A DNA stretch of 64,000 nt from Hofstenia miamia (GCA_900660155.1 CABFPE010000246.1:658060-722059), one strand, 5' to 3'. Shown: positions 1-11,639, numbered from the stretch's first letter. Made by a program: numbers and translations. Notes: generated by a model not told the origin, from the sequence alone.

Positions 1-716
1 CTTGGCGCCCTTAATTTATTTTTACTTATTGGCACTCTCTTAATTAATTTGGTGCTATTTCCATTATTAACTTAGTGATTTTTACTAATTTTCAGTATTT
101 TGAACTTGGTTTTCAAATATGTTTTGATTGTCCACTTGATTAAGAGTCAAATTATTTGTAGACAAGTACTAATTTGCTATATTATTTCTTAGTTGCATTA
201 TTCAAACATAATGATGATAAATAAATTTAAATTGTTTTTAATCAATAAATAATAGTTTGACTTTAATTCTAACTAATCATCTAATCTTCTCTTCTTAGCA
301 GCATTGTGTCTTGGATTATGCTACACTAAAAAGAATGCCCTTACACTTGCATTTTGTATCAGAAACTTCATTTCCCTTAAAGAGTATTAATATGTTTTTT
401 TTAGATTTAGTCATTCCTATATAAGGAAAAAAATTTTTTTTCCAAATTCTGAAATTTCAGTGAAATTGAAATTCAAAGTACTCTGATTTGATTACAAATG
501 CTAAAAAAACATGGTTATCATTTAAGTGATTTGGCTATCAGTAATATAAATTCTTATTGTAGAGTCACTCAGGGGCCCTTTGTTTATTTTTACTTATTGG
601 CACTCTCTTAATTAATTCGGTGCTATTTTCATTATTAACTTAGTGATTTTTACTAATTTTCAGTGTTTTGAACTTAGTTTTCAAATTTGTTTTGATTTTC
701 CCCTTGATTAAAAGTA
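1..716. repeat. Direct repeat pair (about 10-150 and 578-716)
   Basis: The stretch at about 10-150 recurs at about 578-716 in the same orientation with few mismatches. Both run from a TTTATTTTTACTTATTGGC block to a CTTGATTA block. The offset is about 569 bp. The first copy is cut by the window edge, so the repeat may be longer. The second copy lies inside the ~940-bp LTR-like repeat described next, so this may be a partly duplicated LTR or UTR. Confidence 0.8.
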
Positions 717-1088
717 CGTGTGAATTGCTCATTTAATTTGTGAGGGAAATAAGTGAATTTTGTAAACAGTAAATATTTACCTTTTTCTCTGTATAAATTT
801 GGGAATTCATTGTTGCAATTGTCAAATAAATCTCATTCTCACTGGATAACATTTGCTCTTTTATCATTTATTATACTGCTAACCCTTTTAGATCCAGTAT
901 TGATTTTATGATAATGAAACTGTAAGATCTGGCAATAATGTGGGAGGAACTCCACTGTGCCTGGGGCAATAACTTGCTCCTTGACAGATGTGAGCCCATA
1001 TTGTGGTCACTTTAAGGCTACATATCAGTATAGGAAATAAAAGAACTAATTTGATCAATTGTACATGCACTTAAAAAAACACACTATG
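145..1088 (-). repeat. LTR-like repeat, copy A (inverted to 23546-24490)
   Basis: About 940 bp match 23546-24490 in reverse complement almost base for base, with small indels. This copy lies on the 3' side of the minus-strand Gypsy element. The other copy lies on the 5' side of the plus-strand Gypsy relic. Relative to each element the orientation is the same, as expected for an LTR. Against a simple LTR reading, each copy is 1-2 kb from the nearest recognisable element coding sequence, and no TG...CA ends or target duplication could be fixed. Confidence 0.65.
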
Positions 1089-1099
1089 CAAATATAGTA

Positions 1100-2600
1100 T
1101 GCCATTGGCATATGCAAATGCATGGTAATTACACATTATTAATATCTTATTACATGAGCTGAGATAACAAACATTGAGCTAAATTTGTTTTATTGAGCTA
1201 GAAATTAAAATTGGGACACACAATTAGCACCTTGGCTGGTAAGGATGGTTTCTAATGATTTGGCTTTGGCGTGATGCTGTGTAAATTGGTTGCTAGCTGG
1301 AATGCCTGCTGGGAAAGGGTTTCAGTTCTTTTTTCTACAGTGAAATTGGCAAACTACCAATCTTCATTTGTTTTGTTAGAGTATGGGTCACCCTCAGTGA
1401 TGGTAATCTTTCACAACCTTCATGCCACTTGAGCTGCTAGATGCGCCCTGTGATTCTACATTATATCCTTGATTATATTTGTGTTGATTTTATTAAAAAG
1501 TTTGCATACAAGTTGTTTTGTAAAAAGATAACTTGCTACTAAATCATTTATTTGAAATGTAATACTATATCATTAGAATTTCTATTATATTTACTATCAC
1601 ATATCAGAGAACAATGAATTAAGATATTATCAATTTTTTTTGTAATGCAAGGAACAGGATTTGAAACAGTACTCTTTCTTAAGATCATTGGGTGTTTTCC
1701 ATTTAAGAGCTTAAAACCTAGTAAATCACCAAACTCTTTATCAGATTTTAAATACAGTTTAGGTTCTAATGAAACCAATATCTTCTAAGTGTACTTATTA
1801 ACAATGATTTTAACATGTTTAGCTGTATTTTCTATTAACCACTAATCATTTGCTAAAATTTCATTGTTTATATATGTGTAAGTATCTTTTTAATGATAAG
1901 TACTATCAGGAAATATAACTTCTGTCCAAGTAATAGCATTATCATGGGAGAATTTAAATGTTGTTCTCATACTCTAAAGAAATATTGTACCAGGAGTATG
2001 AAATATTTATTTGATCTAAGCATCTTTAATGCAGTTATGTGTTTACATTTGTTGGATATACAAATTTTACTGTGAAATCAGAAGGTTTTCCTATAACATT
2101 GTAACATCCTCTACCAGGCATTATCACTGTTTATCTACTGTTACTTTATAATGTTAGCTGTGTTATTGTGGATAAGTATTTACTTGTTGTTACTGCTTGA
2201 CTAGTTTCTTCTGTTAACTTATGTAACTGCTCACTTTTTAGGTGAGGAGGCCATGCGGTAATCTCTATAACAATCTTCTGATGGGCATCTGCCCAAAGTG
2301 GATCTCCACATCCAGTGTCACCATTCCATCCAATGCTTGAGCGCCACCTCTCAGCTCAATTGATATAGCTTATGTGTACCCTACATTAGCTCAGTGCTTA
2401 CTCAAGACATGACACAATTCGACTTAAACTCTATTGTGTGAAAGTGTTGTATCTATTTGCAACCTGAATTGTTACTAGTTGTTCGTTAAGTATTACATGT
2501 AGCCATTACCGAAATATATTGGCTTATTTAAATAAATTCTGTTCAAACAACTTCCTAACCTACATTTATAATTTACTACATGTATGGTCACTTTATTTCT
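1100..2600. other. No gene seen
   Basis: AT-rich sequence with only short chance ORFs. I see no domain, RNA gene or clear repeat here. It lies between the LTR-like repeat and a Gypsy fragment, so it may be decayed retroelement 3' UTR. Confidence 0.5.
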
Positions 2601-2608
2601 GATTTTAT

Positions 2609-3000
2609 TTGGATGATGCTACAATACTTCATTCAACTTCCAGAAGTCTATGCATAACCTGTGTTTGTTTCCTTGTTTCACAAATACTGTCAGTGTTGCA
2701 TATGGGCTTTCACTGGGTCATATCTTGTTATCATCAATTCATTGAGTATCCTGTTGTATTCATCCTTCATCTGCTCTGGTACTCACCTTGCTGGCAGTTT
2801 TATTGGTTTGTTTGTTGTCATAATGATCTTATGTGTTTCACCTATTGCTTGTCCCACACTTATTTCTCCATAATTGAATATCTGTTTGTGTCTCTCTAGC
2901 ACCTCTCAAATTTGTTGTAATTGTGCTATGCTCAGATGTTGGTATTCCTTTTCTGATAATTCTGGGATTTGTACTGGTCTTCCTCTTTGGCTTTCATNTT
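2609..3000 (-). mobile_element. Gypsy protease-RT junction fragment
   Basis: This 390-bp stretch parallels 9090-9420 of the neighbouring element in the same orientation. It matches the start of the RT domain and the segment before it. The relation is easiest to see in the opposite frame, where both loci share an LLYSSF-CSGT-L-GS-IGLFVV pattern. It lies downstream of the third ORF, where RT sequence does not belong, so it comes from a separate or rearranged copy. It is heavily mutated. Confidence 0.6.
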
Positions 3001-3227
3001 CCCTGTGATGTATCCAGACCACTACTAAACACCACTTGATTAGCTTGACATCGTACTAAATAATCAAACTATTAATATGAAACAAAATATGAATTCTGAA
3101 TAAAATTTTTTATCAGTTTCTTAAATGGTTTTCAATCTATTTATAGTATTTCCAAAAGAAGTACCTGTCAATTCAAATTTGAACTTCTGCCAAGATGGCA
3201 GCTGAAAATAATGAAAGCGTCATTTAG

Positions 3228-5322
3228 TCAAAAAGTATTTTTATCAACAGACACAAATATCTCTTTTTTGACATATGTTGTTTCTTGGTTGCATATTACA
3301 AATAAATCTGAAATAACACTAATTGATTTAATTACAATATTTTTAATCAACTTCTTTTTGATCTTAATCTCTTCTTGCAATGTTTGCAGCTTATTTATTA
3401 TTTTGTTTGGATGATGCTGCAACATTTTTATAATTTTAATCCCAGAACACTTGTGTTAATCTCCTCTGGCTCAATTTCAATCATATCTCTTCCTTGATTT
3501 CCACTCTTGAAGTAATGCATTCAACGTCTATAGCCAGCTGATTGTATGGTTTTAGTAGCTCCTCTAGTTCTGTTCATGTGAACACTTTGGTAAACATCAA
3601 TTTCATTGTAATGACTGTTTGTTGTTCTCTGATACTCTGGAAATTTCTTTCCTTTATATCTCTAGCTTCTTTTGTAATTTTGATTTCAACCAGGAACCAT
3701 TCATCATCAGTATCAATCCATTCTATCATTTTGGCTGGACTAATCTCTCCCCATTTCTTGATATTTATCCTGTCGATGGTTTGTTGTGTTTTGGGCAATA
3801 ATAGTAGTCTCAATGATGTAAGTAGTTGTTCCTCCTCTAGCATTTCTGCTTGGGATTTCATAACTATTTCACACACTTCTACTGGTTCTGTTATGCCTCC
3901 TCATTTCATCATCTCCATGCTTTGAATGATCTTAGTAAATGTGCACTGTGGACTATCTCTTTCATAGTGTTCCATCTCCAGATCAAGGGTTCTCTGCACA
4001 TTCTTCTGTGTTAGTGTTCTCCTGATTTCAGCTGTGCTTGCAAGTTTCCTTTTGATAATTTTTCTTGTCATTAGCCATGGCTGGTTTTGGAGTTGCTTCA
4101 TTTGTGTTTCAGATGTTGCTCCCCACATATACTTTCTCATGGGCTTGTCAGATATCATGATTTCACTAGGGCATATCCCTGTTTTATTTGTGATGCTTAT
4201 TACTGACATTTTCCCTAGCGGATTCTCATTCATTATTGTTCTGCTGAGCATCTTTTCTATCATTTGCACTGGCTTTTCTGATCAATTTGGTGATTCTAGT
4301 TTCCTGGTGTGACATTTTAGTAGCCAATTCTTCATTTGTGTGTTTATTGGGGCTATCGCTATTTCGTATTTCTTTGCCTTCACTAGTTAGTGGCAGGTGT
4401 GTCATGAGATTGGTAGTTTTATCTCAATGCCTTCTGTTGTGAATATTGCTAGTATCCACGCTGTTGTTCTATAGCAGATTTCCTGTGCATTCTTTTCTTT
4501 GAATAATAATTGTTTGAAGTCTTTTTTCATATTCAATTCATAGGCTTTATTTATCTCTGTCAACACCGTTTCTACTGATTTATGAAACTTCCGTGAAGGT
4601 GCATCAATCTTTATTTCTGGCCAACCTTCCTCTACTTTCTGTTGCAACTTCATATTCTTCCAAATTGTTTGGATTTGTTGTAAGTGCTCTTGTTGTTGCA
4701 TAAGACTACACTTTATGAATAATGTATTGGCTTTTTCTATTCCATCTATGTCTGTTGTTAGTTCTATTGTTTTCATCTGCCTGTAGAGGTTGATCATGAT
4801 GCATGGATTTACCATAATTCTGTAAATCTGTGCCCAGTAATCTATCTGTAGATCAAATCGTATCAGCTCTGGGATCGTTGTGGTTTTTGGTGTTCTCTCC
4901 CATGGGAAGATATTCTTGCCTAACCAGCATGCATCTTCTAAGTGCTTGGGAATGTCTTCTTGCATTGTTATTGGTATAATGACTACTCTGATATTTTGCA
5001 CTCTTGCCATTCTCATTGTGTCATCTATTTTCTTTTCTAAGGTTTTTGTACATTCTTTTTGTTTTAATATGTGTATAATCGTGAGATTTTCTTTGTCTAT
5101 GTTTATCTCTGGTATTGTGGCGATTTTATCTTTGTAGGCCATTATTGCTTGTGTTGTATCCAATGTGAATGCATCATCAAATATGACGTGAACTGTACTG
5201 AGCATATATGGCCTTTCTAACGTTTCATTCATCTCTTGCAGATAACTTATGATGACATTTACTTTTGGTCTGTTGTTTGCGTCTAGCACAATTGGTAGAT
5301 ACTTCCCTTCAATTCTTGCCAT
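3228..5322 (-). pseudogene. Third (post-pol) ORF of the Gypsy family, function unknown
   Basis: The longest open part is 5322-4402 (306 aa, ATG start). After frame changes the homologous sequence continues through 4269-3901, 3876-3574 and about 3425-3228. Landmarks used to recognise other copies are an EIAIAP block, a KYMWGATSET block near 4130, a KRKLA block, and an EWI-x-x-x-D-E-x-FLV block near 3710. The same landmarks appear at 31.8-33.0 kb and 61.0-63.7 kb. The position after integrase is where envelope genes sit in some Gypsy elements. I see no signal peptide, membrane anchor or furin-like site, so I do not call it env. It looks largely helical and charged. Confidence 0.6.
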
Positions 5323-5339
5323 TTTTTGTATATAAGTGT

Positions 5340-6100
5340 TTTTGTTTCTGGGGATACCTTTGCATATGAATTATAATGCATCTTTGATGTTCCCATAAAG
5401 TAAGGGTGTAAGGTTTCTCCATTGATCTTCGACATTTGTTTTTCTCTTTCTTTTGATCTTACAGTTCGTTCTGAAGTTGTTTCTGAGGAGGCATGTAGCT
5501 GAGTCATCCTTAGTGGTTGTTTACTGGTGCAGTCCAAGGGCTGTGAATCTGTGCTAATATTTTCTACTGATTTGCCCTTGAATTGGCTCACAGTTACTCC
5601 TATTGGCACTTGACCAGCTGTGGTTGTGGATGAGATGACGTCAGCCTTGAATCACTTTTGTATCTCCATGGTTCTTCCACCACTTACACCTTCCCCTGGA
5701 ACTTTTTGTGTCTCACCACCCTTGAATCGGCGTTGTGGACTTTGGGAGGGAAAGTTGTGCTGCACACCAGTTCTCTGCATGCAGATCCCTGGTGGGAGAG
5801 GCTTTTTGTCCATTGGTCTCTCTGCCCTTGAATCAGCCTTGAGGACTACTAGGACGCCTTCTCACTCTACGTCATCTATTCATTGGTTCCTTGTTCTCAT
5901 CCCTTCTGCCTTTGATTCAACATCTGATTTGAGAACTTCTTCACACTCTCCTTCTCTTGTTCATTGTTGAGAGCTCCTCTGGTTGGGTTCTGCGTACTCT
6001 CTTTTTCATCAGGGGGTGCATCATTTTCTTCTAATTTCCTAAATGCAGTTAATAAATTTATATCCCATGTTTCAGGGTCATATATAGGTTTATTTCTCAC
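5340..6100 (-). pseudogene. Post-integrase linker with repeated FKG/FKA units
   Basis: This is a hydrophilic, frame-broken region between integrase and the third ORF. The DNA motif CCTTGAAT(T/C)(A/G)G recurs near 5575, 5643, 5719, 5824 and 5908 at spacings of about 70-105 bp. In translation it gives units such as SQFKGK, RRFKGG and LKADSR. The last frame of this block (5609-5283) overlaps the start of the third ORF by 40 bases in the -1 frame at an A-rich TACAAAAAATGG. No enzymatic domain is visible. Confidence 0.45.
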
Positions 6101-6365
6101 TGTCCTCTGGGCAGCACTCTTTGGCTCAGATCATTGTCTCTGATATCTGCTGTGTACTCATTGTCGAATTCTTCTTCATGTAAGCTATCTAAATCATACA
6201 TATTGTATATCATTTCATTGCCATTAATTCAGCATATTATGAATTTGGCATTGTCATCTATTTCTGTTTCTTTGATATTTGCTGTCGCTCTCTTCAGGTT
6301 TTGAAAATGTAATAGTCTATTGTTATCTAGCATATATTCATTGTTTGGTAGTGTTTGTGTTATCA

Positions 6366-7141
6366 TGTGAGGGCTGGACCATACGGTTTGTGTCTGTAAG
6401 TTTGATCAGTGTGAATGCATATACCTTATCTCCTACTTTGTGTGTATGACCATAAATTTTTTTATTGTAATTATGCTGCTGTCTCACTGCTGACTTCTTT
6501 ATGTTGTGGATTTGGTTCTTCAGTTGTTTTATGTATTCATTGTCCAACTTTCCACTGTAGTTGGTGTATTGCATCAAAAGCAGGGTCGCTGCTTCTCTTT
6601 TGAACATTGCCTTGAATGGTGAGACTCCTGTCAAGGTGTTGTAATAGTATTTGATCATCTTGATGACATCTCTCCATCTGCTTCCCCCTATCCTTAATGT
6701 TGCTACTCTGATTAACTTGATTAGTGTGTGGGCCGGACCATACTGTTTTCAACTTCTGGACTTTGTTTGTGTCTGTGAGCTTAATCAGTGTGAACGCATA
6801 TACTTTATCTCCTACCTTGTGTGCGTGACCATAGATTTTTTAATTATAATTGCGTTGCTGTCTCACTGCCGACTTTTTTATATTGTGACACATTGTTTTG
6901 TGAATTCCTGTGATCTGATTTTTTAGTTGTTGTATGTATGCATTGTCCAATTTCCCACTGTAGTTGGTGTACTGCATTGAAAGAGGGGTTGCTGCTTCTC
7001 TTCCAAACATGGCCTTGAGTGGTGATACTCTAGTTGTTGCATGTACCAAGGTGTTGTAATAGTATTCTATCATTTCAATAACCTCTCTCCATCTGCTTCC
7101 TCCTATTCGTGTTGTTGCTACTCTGATTAGCTTGATTAGTG
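6366..7141 (-). repeat. Tandem duplication inside integrase
   Basis: Units 6366-6724 and 6725-7141 are direct repeats. Each begins with GTG(A/T)GGGC(T/C)GGACCATAC and each carries the same stretch of integrase C-terminus. They differ by substitutions and by deletions in the first unit, so the event is not recent. Confidence 0.8.
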
Positions 7142-8226
7142 TTTGATTGAGTTGTTCTACTGCTCCATTAGCCTGTGGATGATACGCTGTTGCTTGTTCA
7201 CTTGCAATTTCTAAGAGCTTCGCCATTTCTTGGAAAAGTCTGCTTTCAAATTGAGGCCCCCTTATCTGTTATGATCATTTCCATTGGTCCCAATCTCAAT
7301 ATCCATTCTTTTAAGACTATCTCGGCTGTGGTCTCTGCTGTGGTATTTCACATCAGGACCATCCTCGCATATTTGGTAAAGTTGTCTACCATTACTATTA
7401 GGTACTGATAGCCTTCTGTATCTTTTGATAACATCTCCAAGTCTATATGGACTATTTCATTGGGTTGGGTTGTGATGATCTTTTCTAGCAGTGCTCATTG
7501 TGTTGGAAAGTGCTGTTTGTTGTTGAGGAGGCATGTCATGCATTTATTGATAATGTCCTCCACGACTTTCCTGATGGCTGGCATTATGAATCGTGCATTA
7601 AATGTTTTCTCTGTCTGTGTTATCCCTAAGTGACCCTTCTGGTGTATCTTCCATATCAATTCTCTCTTGAAGTAGTCAGGTATCACTATTTGGTTATTCC
7701 CAGCTTTGATGTATAGTAGTCCATTCCTGTTGATCTTCCATTTGTAGCATTCATAGTATCCTGCTGTTATTTTAGATAGAGTGGTCCGAGGCTCCTTGAT
7801 CTTCTTTATAATCTCGCCTAGGATTATGTCATCTTTTTGTTTGTCCACTATCTCTTGTTCTGTTATCTCTTTGCTTATCAGTATTGGTAGTACTGCTTGA
7901 CCTTTTTTATCCACATTTATCTCTGGTAGTACTTCATATTCAGGGTGAGGCAGAAATTGAAATTGCTTCTTCTCTCCATCTGTTTTCACTGCGTCTCTCT
8001 GGTATTCTGGAAGTGATGTCCAGAAGTCTATGTTATTATGTAATGTGCCCTTCCTATGTTCAATCGTAAATGTGAATTCATTTAGGTATTTGATCCATCT
8101 AGATACTATTCCGGACTTGTCTCCTGAGAATTTCTTTAGCCAGNAGCCAGGCCAATCCACTGTTGTCCGTTCACACTCTAAATTCTCTTCTGATAAGGAA
8201 GTGTCAAAATTTCTTAATACTTTCAA
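6366..8226 (-). pseudogene. Gypsy integrase, broken and partly duplicated
   Basis: The N-terminal HHCC zinc domain is seen near 7640-7530 (H-x-x-G-H-L-G-I-T followed by C-M-T-C). The DDE core follows, with Asp in HIDLEM (about 7450), Asp in ITDKG (about 7265) and Glu in GAVEQLNQ (about 7155). A stop near 7345 and a one-base shift near 7255 interrupt it. The C-terminal part, from the YYYNTL helix to the HKVGDKVYAF block, occurs twice in tandem. One of those two copies lacks several residues. Confidence 0.85.
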
Positions 8227-9209
8227 TCAATGCGAGCATCTCTACCTTGGTGGAGCCATAGTTCTCCTCACTTGCCCTCAACTTGCAGCTGTCCCAATGT
8301 TGCTCCAATTGCCACCTTACTCGCGGCACAATCTAGTATGAATTTCTCATTGTAATCTGGTGTATTGAGGGAGGGTAATTTCGCAAGTTCTTCTTTGATG
8401 TTATCCAATTCCTCCTGCTTTTGCCAGGTCCATACAAATGGCACCAACTTTCTCAATAATCAGGTCATCTTCACCATCTTGCCAGCTATATTTGGAATAA
8501 AGGTTCCATAATAATTGAAGAATCCCATAATTCTCTGTATATCTTTTTTGTTGTTCGGTTTTTCTATCTTTCAGATCATTTCTCTGGCATTGTCCTTCAT
8601 GCATATTCTGCCCTTCTCTATCGTTCTTCCAAGGAACACTATTTTCTCTTTCAGGATGTTGCACTTATTTCCATTTATCCGGAGTCCTGTGTTTTCTAGA
8701 ATCGTTAGTGTCCTCTCCAATTTTTCCAGGTGTTCTTGGACTGTATCACTTGTGACTATGATGTCATCTATATAAGCATTGACTCCCTCTTCCATTCTAT
8801 GTGTCCTGTTCTTTAGTACCTTTGTTATATACCTCTGAAATGTTGCTGGTGCATTACAGAGTCCAAACGCCATATATATCCATTCATACAGCCCATATGG
8901 AGTTATGAATGCTGTCTTCTTGATGTCTTCTTCAATCTTCACCTGCCCGTAGGCCTTGCATAAATCCAATGTTGTAAAATATTTTTGTTTACTAGCTTTG
9001 TAGAGCATATCCTCTATTCACATTAAGGGGTACAAATCCTTTTTTGTTACCTCATTTAACTTGTGAAAATCAATACATAGATGGTACTTGTTTCCCTCTT
9101 TTACAAACACGTGTGGTGCTGCGTATGGGCTCTCACTTGGCCAAATAATTTCGTTGTTGATTAATTCTTCCAGTATACGATTGTATTCTTCTTTCAGCTG
9201 CTCAGGCAC
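8150..9209 (-). pseudogene. Gypsy reverse transcriptase and RNase H
   Basis: RT begins at about 9209 with an SPYAAPHVFV block and a CIDFHKLNEVT block. It continues at 9008-8571 with TLDLCKAYGQ, an AFGLCNAPATFQ block and the catalytic Y-I-D-D box, all typical of Ty3/Gypsy RT. RNase H follows in pieces. A WTWQKQEELDNIK block precedes FILDCAASKVAIGA (about 8456-8268), which corresponds to the first catalytic Asp region of Gypsy RNase H. Stops and frame changes at 9016, about 8570 and about 8270 make it a pseudogene, although the Y-I-D-D residues remain. Confidence 0.9.
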
Positions 9210-9378
9210 CCCTCTAACTGGTAGTTTGATTGGTTTGTTTGTTGTTGTGACGATTTTGTGCTTCTTGCCTACTGCCTGACCTACACTTATCTCTCCATAG
9301 TTGAATATACATTTGTGTTTCTCTAGGAGTGTTCTTAGTTACATAATCTCCCGTTCCTCTAGATGTTGATAGTTCTTG

Positions 9379-9729
9379 TTATTTTTTTCGGGTATGCTGT
9401 ATGTGTCTTCTTCTTCTTCTGCTTTTGTCCCAACGCCCTTGAGTCAGCTTTTTGGGAGTACTCGTGACTTTGATGGTGTTTGTCCACTCGCCCTTGAGTT
9501 GGCCATGTGGAGTACTATCCGCTTTCCTTTGCAAGTCCTTGAATTGACCATGCAAATTACTTGCTCCATCATTGCCTTCAATTGCCTTCCAGATGAGTCT
9601 GATGTTAGTTTTGATGTATTTTCTGCATATTCTTACTTGAGATATTTTCAGGTTCACATTCTGGTTCGTAGTGTTGAGAATTGGTATCCTTCCTTTTCCG
9701 TGTTTTATAGTGCAGATGCTAGACGGCAT
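9379..9729 (-). pseudogene. Gypsy protease-RT linker with repeated motif
   Basis: This 116-aa open frame lies between protease and RT. It starts with an RIPILNTTNQ block, typical of the region after the protease in Gypsy polyproteins. It then becomes hydrophilic, with recurring HGQ(L/F)K-type units whose DNA is a degenerate copy of CCTTGAATTGGCC (plus strand, near 9436, 9490, 9537 and 9574). The same unit recurs in the linker after integrase. The frame ends in an R/K-rich tail. Confidence 0.5.
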
Positions 9730-9762
9730 TGAAACTCATTTGGTGTTAATGCCTTTGTTGTC

Positions 9763-10690
9763 TTATAGCATTATGTTGGCTGTTATGCTGTCTTCCGTCT
9801 CAATTGTGTGCATTTTCCACTGATGCAGCTGTAGACGGATGACTTCTTGTAATTGAAATGTGACTGTTCTCTGCTTCTCCTTTTCCTCCTCGATTTCCAT
9901 CTCCTCTTCTTTTACTTTTATAGTTTTATTTGCGTAGTTAATGACACAACCATTTTTTGTCAAAAAAATCATTTCCTAATATAACTTCATATGGTAATAA
10001 ATTGTTATGTGTATCCACTACTACTACTAGAGGTTATTCAAACGTTGTGTTTGTGATTCTCATTTGTGCAACGTTTATCATTCCTTCTGTATTGATATAA
10101 TCCCCTGAAGCATTAATTAATCTCTTGTTACAACTCTTCATGTCTTCTTGTTTGAATCCCAACTTCGTAGCGCATTCATCAGTAATTATAGATGTTGCTG
10201 CTCTGGTATCAATTGTTGCTTTTGTCATCACTCCGTTAATGGCTATTGTTATCATATTCATCATATCAAGGTTTGTTAGGATCATTATCGATGCACAGTT
10301 GTCATGAATCGGAGCTCTACTTAGTTTTCCGACTCCTTGTCAGTTGGTGATGCTTCATTGATTTCGTCTTCCATCTGTAATACGTCCTCTTCATCGTAGT
10401 AGGCTTCCTTTCTGTCTGCAACCATAGCATTTAACATCTTTCTCTTTTACTTTCTCGTCTTACCATCCTTTCCTTTTACCTTTATTATTTTTTCTTGTTT
10501 CACTTCAGTATAGGCTTTGTTGGGGATGCGTGGCTTGAGATTGCTTCTCCATGTTGGTGCATCTCTATGCCATGCGGCTTTCTCATATATTTGAGCGTTG
10601 TTTTTGATAGTAGCTTGTATGTTGACCACTTTCCTGATCATCCTTTCCAATTTGTCGTCAACGTCGCATTTAATTTCAAACTGCATTCAG
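9763..10690 (-). pseudogene. Gypsy zinc-knuckle remnant and retropepsin-like protease
   Basis: Around 10420 a CYxCxQKG piece of a CCHC knuckle survives, but the sequence then jumps to EAYY. Compared with the relic near 26947, the second half of the knuckle is deleted. The protease core is at 10285-10034. Its catalytic triplet reads D-T-R where aspartic proteases have D-T/S-G, followed by the expected hydrophobic ITD block. The next frame (9972-9763) continues with a CVINYAN block that also occurs in the relic near 27475. Aspartic protease inactivated by mutation. Confidence 0.75.
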
Positions 10691-10842
10691 ATGCTTTTGG
10701 GCACCCTCTTGCAGATGTGTGAGAACAAGTCATATTTCAAATAACTGTTTCCTCTCGAACTGAGCATTAGTAGCTGCTCGACTTGTTGCATGTAATTTCG
10801 GATGTTGTTGGTTTTTTTCATTTTCATTGCATTCAAAATGAT

Positions 10843-11604
10843 TCAGTACTGATTTTTGAAACTTTCATTCTCATAGTAATTGATGAAGTCTCCAATTAAT
10901 AGTTGATAATCTCTCTTTGTTTCTGCATCCAAAAGCAAGTAGTGTTGAGATGCTGCTCCTGTTAGATATAATGGGAGTCTCGCTGCTGCTGCCTGTTGGC
11001 TCACTTTCTGTTCCGCCATTGTCAGTTCAAACATCTGCAGCCACTCAGCAAATGTAGGATTGTAGCCATCTACTCTCCCGTTGAATTTGGGTAGTGTCAC
11101 TTTACACGGTATTGTGTCGTCAGCTGTTGATTGTGGTAAAATCAAATTCTCCTATTTCGGTTTCTTGTGATTTGTTATCATATCCTCCTCTTGCAGTTGC
11201 GTGGTCACTGCTTTCATAATTTCGTTTATTATTTTCTGTTTTTTGAGGTCAGAATCTTCGTCTGATTCTTCATATGTTACCTCCTTGCGGGTCAGCATGT
11301 GTGGTGCCTGTAACTCGCTCTCCTTTCTGGCATGGAATTCGATTTCATGAGTTTGCATGTTGTTTCTTTTCTCCTCTTCCGTTAGTTGTAGCAGTCTTAG
11401 TTTGACTTTCAACTGTTCCAGTTCTCTCACCTGTAGGTAGTTATCCTCGATTAGTTGTTTGTTTGTTCTCTCCAGTTCTTGATTTTTTTCTTGCCATTGC
11501 TGGTTTTGCTCTAGAAACCTTTTGTTGGATTCCGATAGTTGGTGAGTAAGGATTTTAATTTCGTTTTGAAATAGTTGGTTTTGTTCCTCTAACTGCATTT
11601 CCAT
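10843..11604 (-). pseudogene. Gypsy gag: coiled coil then capsid-like region
   Basis: The first open stretch (11604-11152, 150 aa) is almost all heptad-like, rich in Q, E, K and L, and reads as a long coiled coil. The second (11145-10843, 100 aa) has a retrotransposon-gag pattern: an FAEWLQMFE block, an LPLYLTGAA block, and a YxLLxxDFxxYYE helix. The two are in different frames. The relic at 25463-26480 has the same two parts in the same order, which supports one gag gene. The relic also carries an extra N-terminal part that is missing or unreadable here. Confidence 0.8.
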
Positions 11605-11639
11605 CCATCAATGTGAATTACATAGCACGCTTTTTCCCC

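Larger units (their letters stand above)
3200..11604 (-). mobile_element. Degenerate Ty3/Gypsy retrotransposon with a third ORF
   Basis: Reading from 11604 downward, the order is coiled-coil gag, capsid-like gag, zinc-knuckle remnant, retropepsin-like protease, RT, RNase H, integrase, a repeat-rich linker, and a third ORF. RT before integrase is the Ty3/Gypsy order. Every domain is broken by stops or frameshifts, and part of the integrase is duplicated, so the copy is dead. No 5' LTR or primer-binding site could be placed above 11.6 kb. The only candidate 3' LTR is the repeat at 145-1088. Confidence 0.9.

Noticed and set aside
3228-5322. Third ORF as a baculovirus-F-like envelope protein
   Set aside because: The W-G-A-T block has only a vague likeness to a fusion-peptide region. 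No signal peptide, cleavage site or anchor is visible in the best copy, so I kept it as unknown.
8030-9732. Plus-strand ORFs such as 8030-8341, 8515-8775, 9088-9279 and 9376-9732
   Set aside because: Shadows of the minus-strand Gypsy pol genes.
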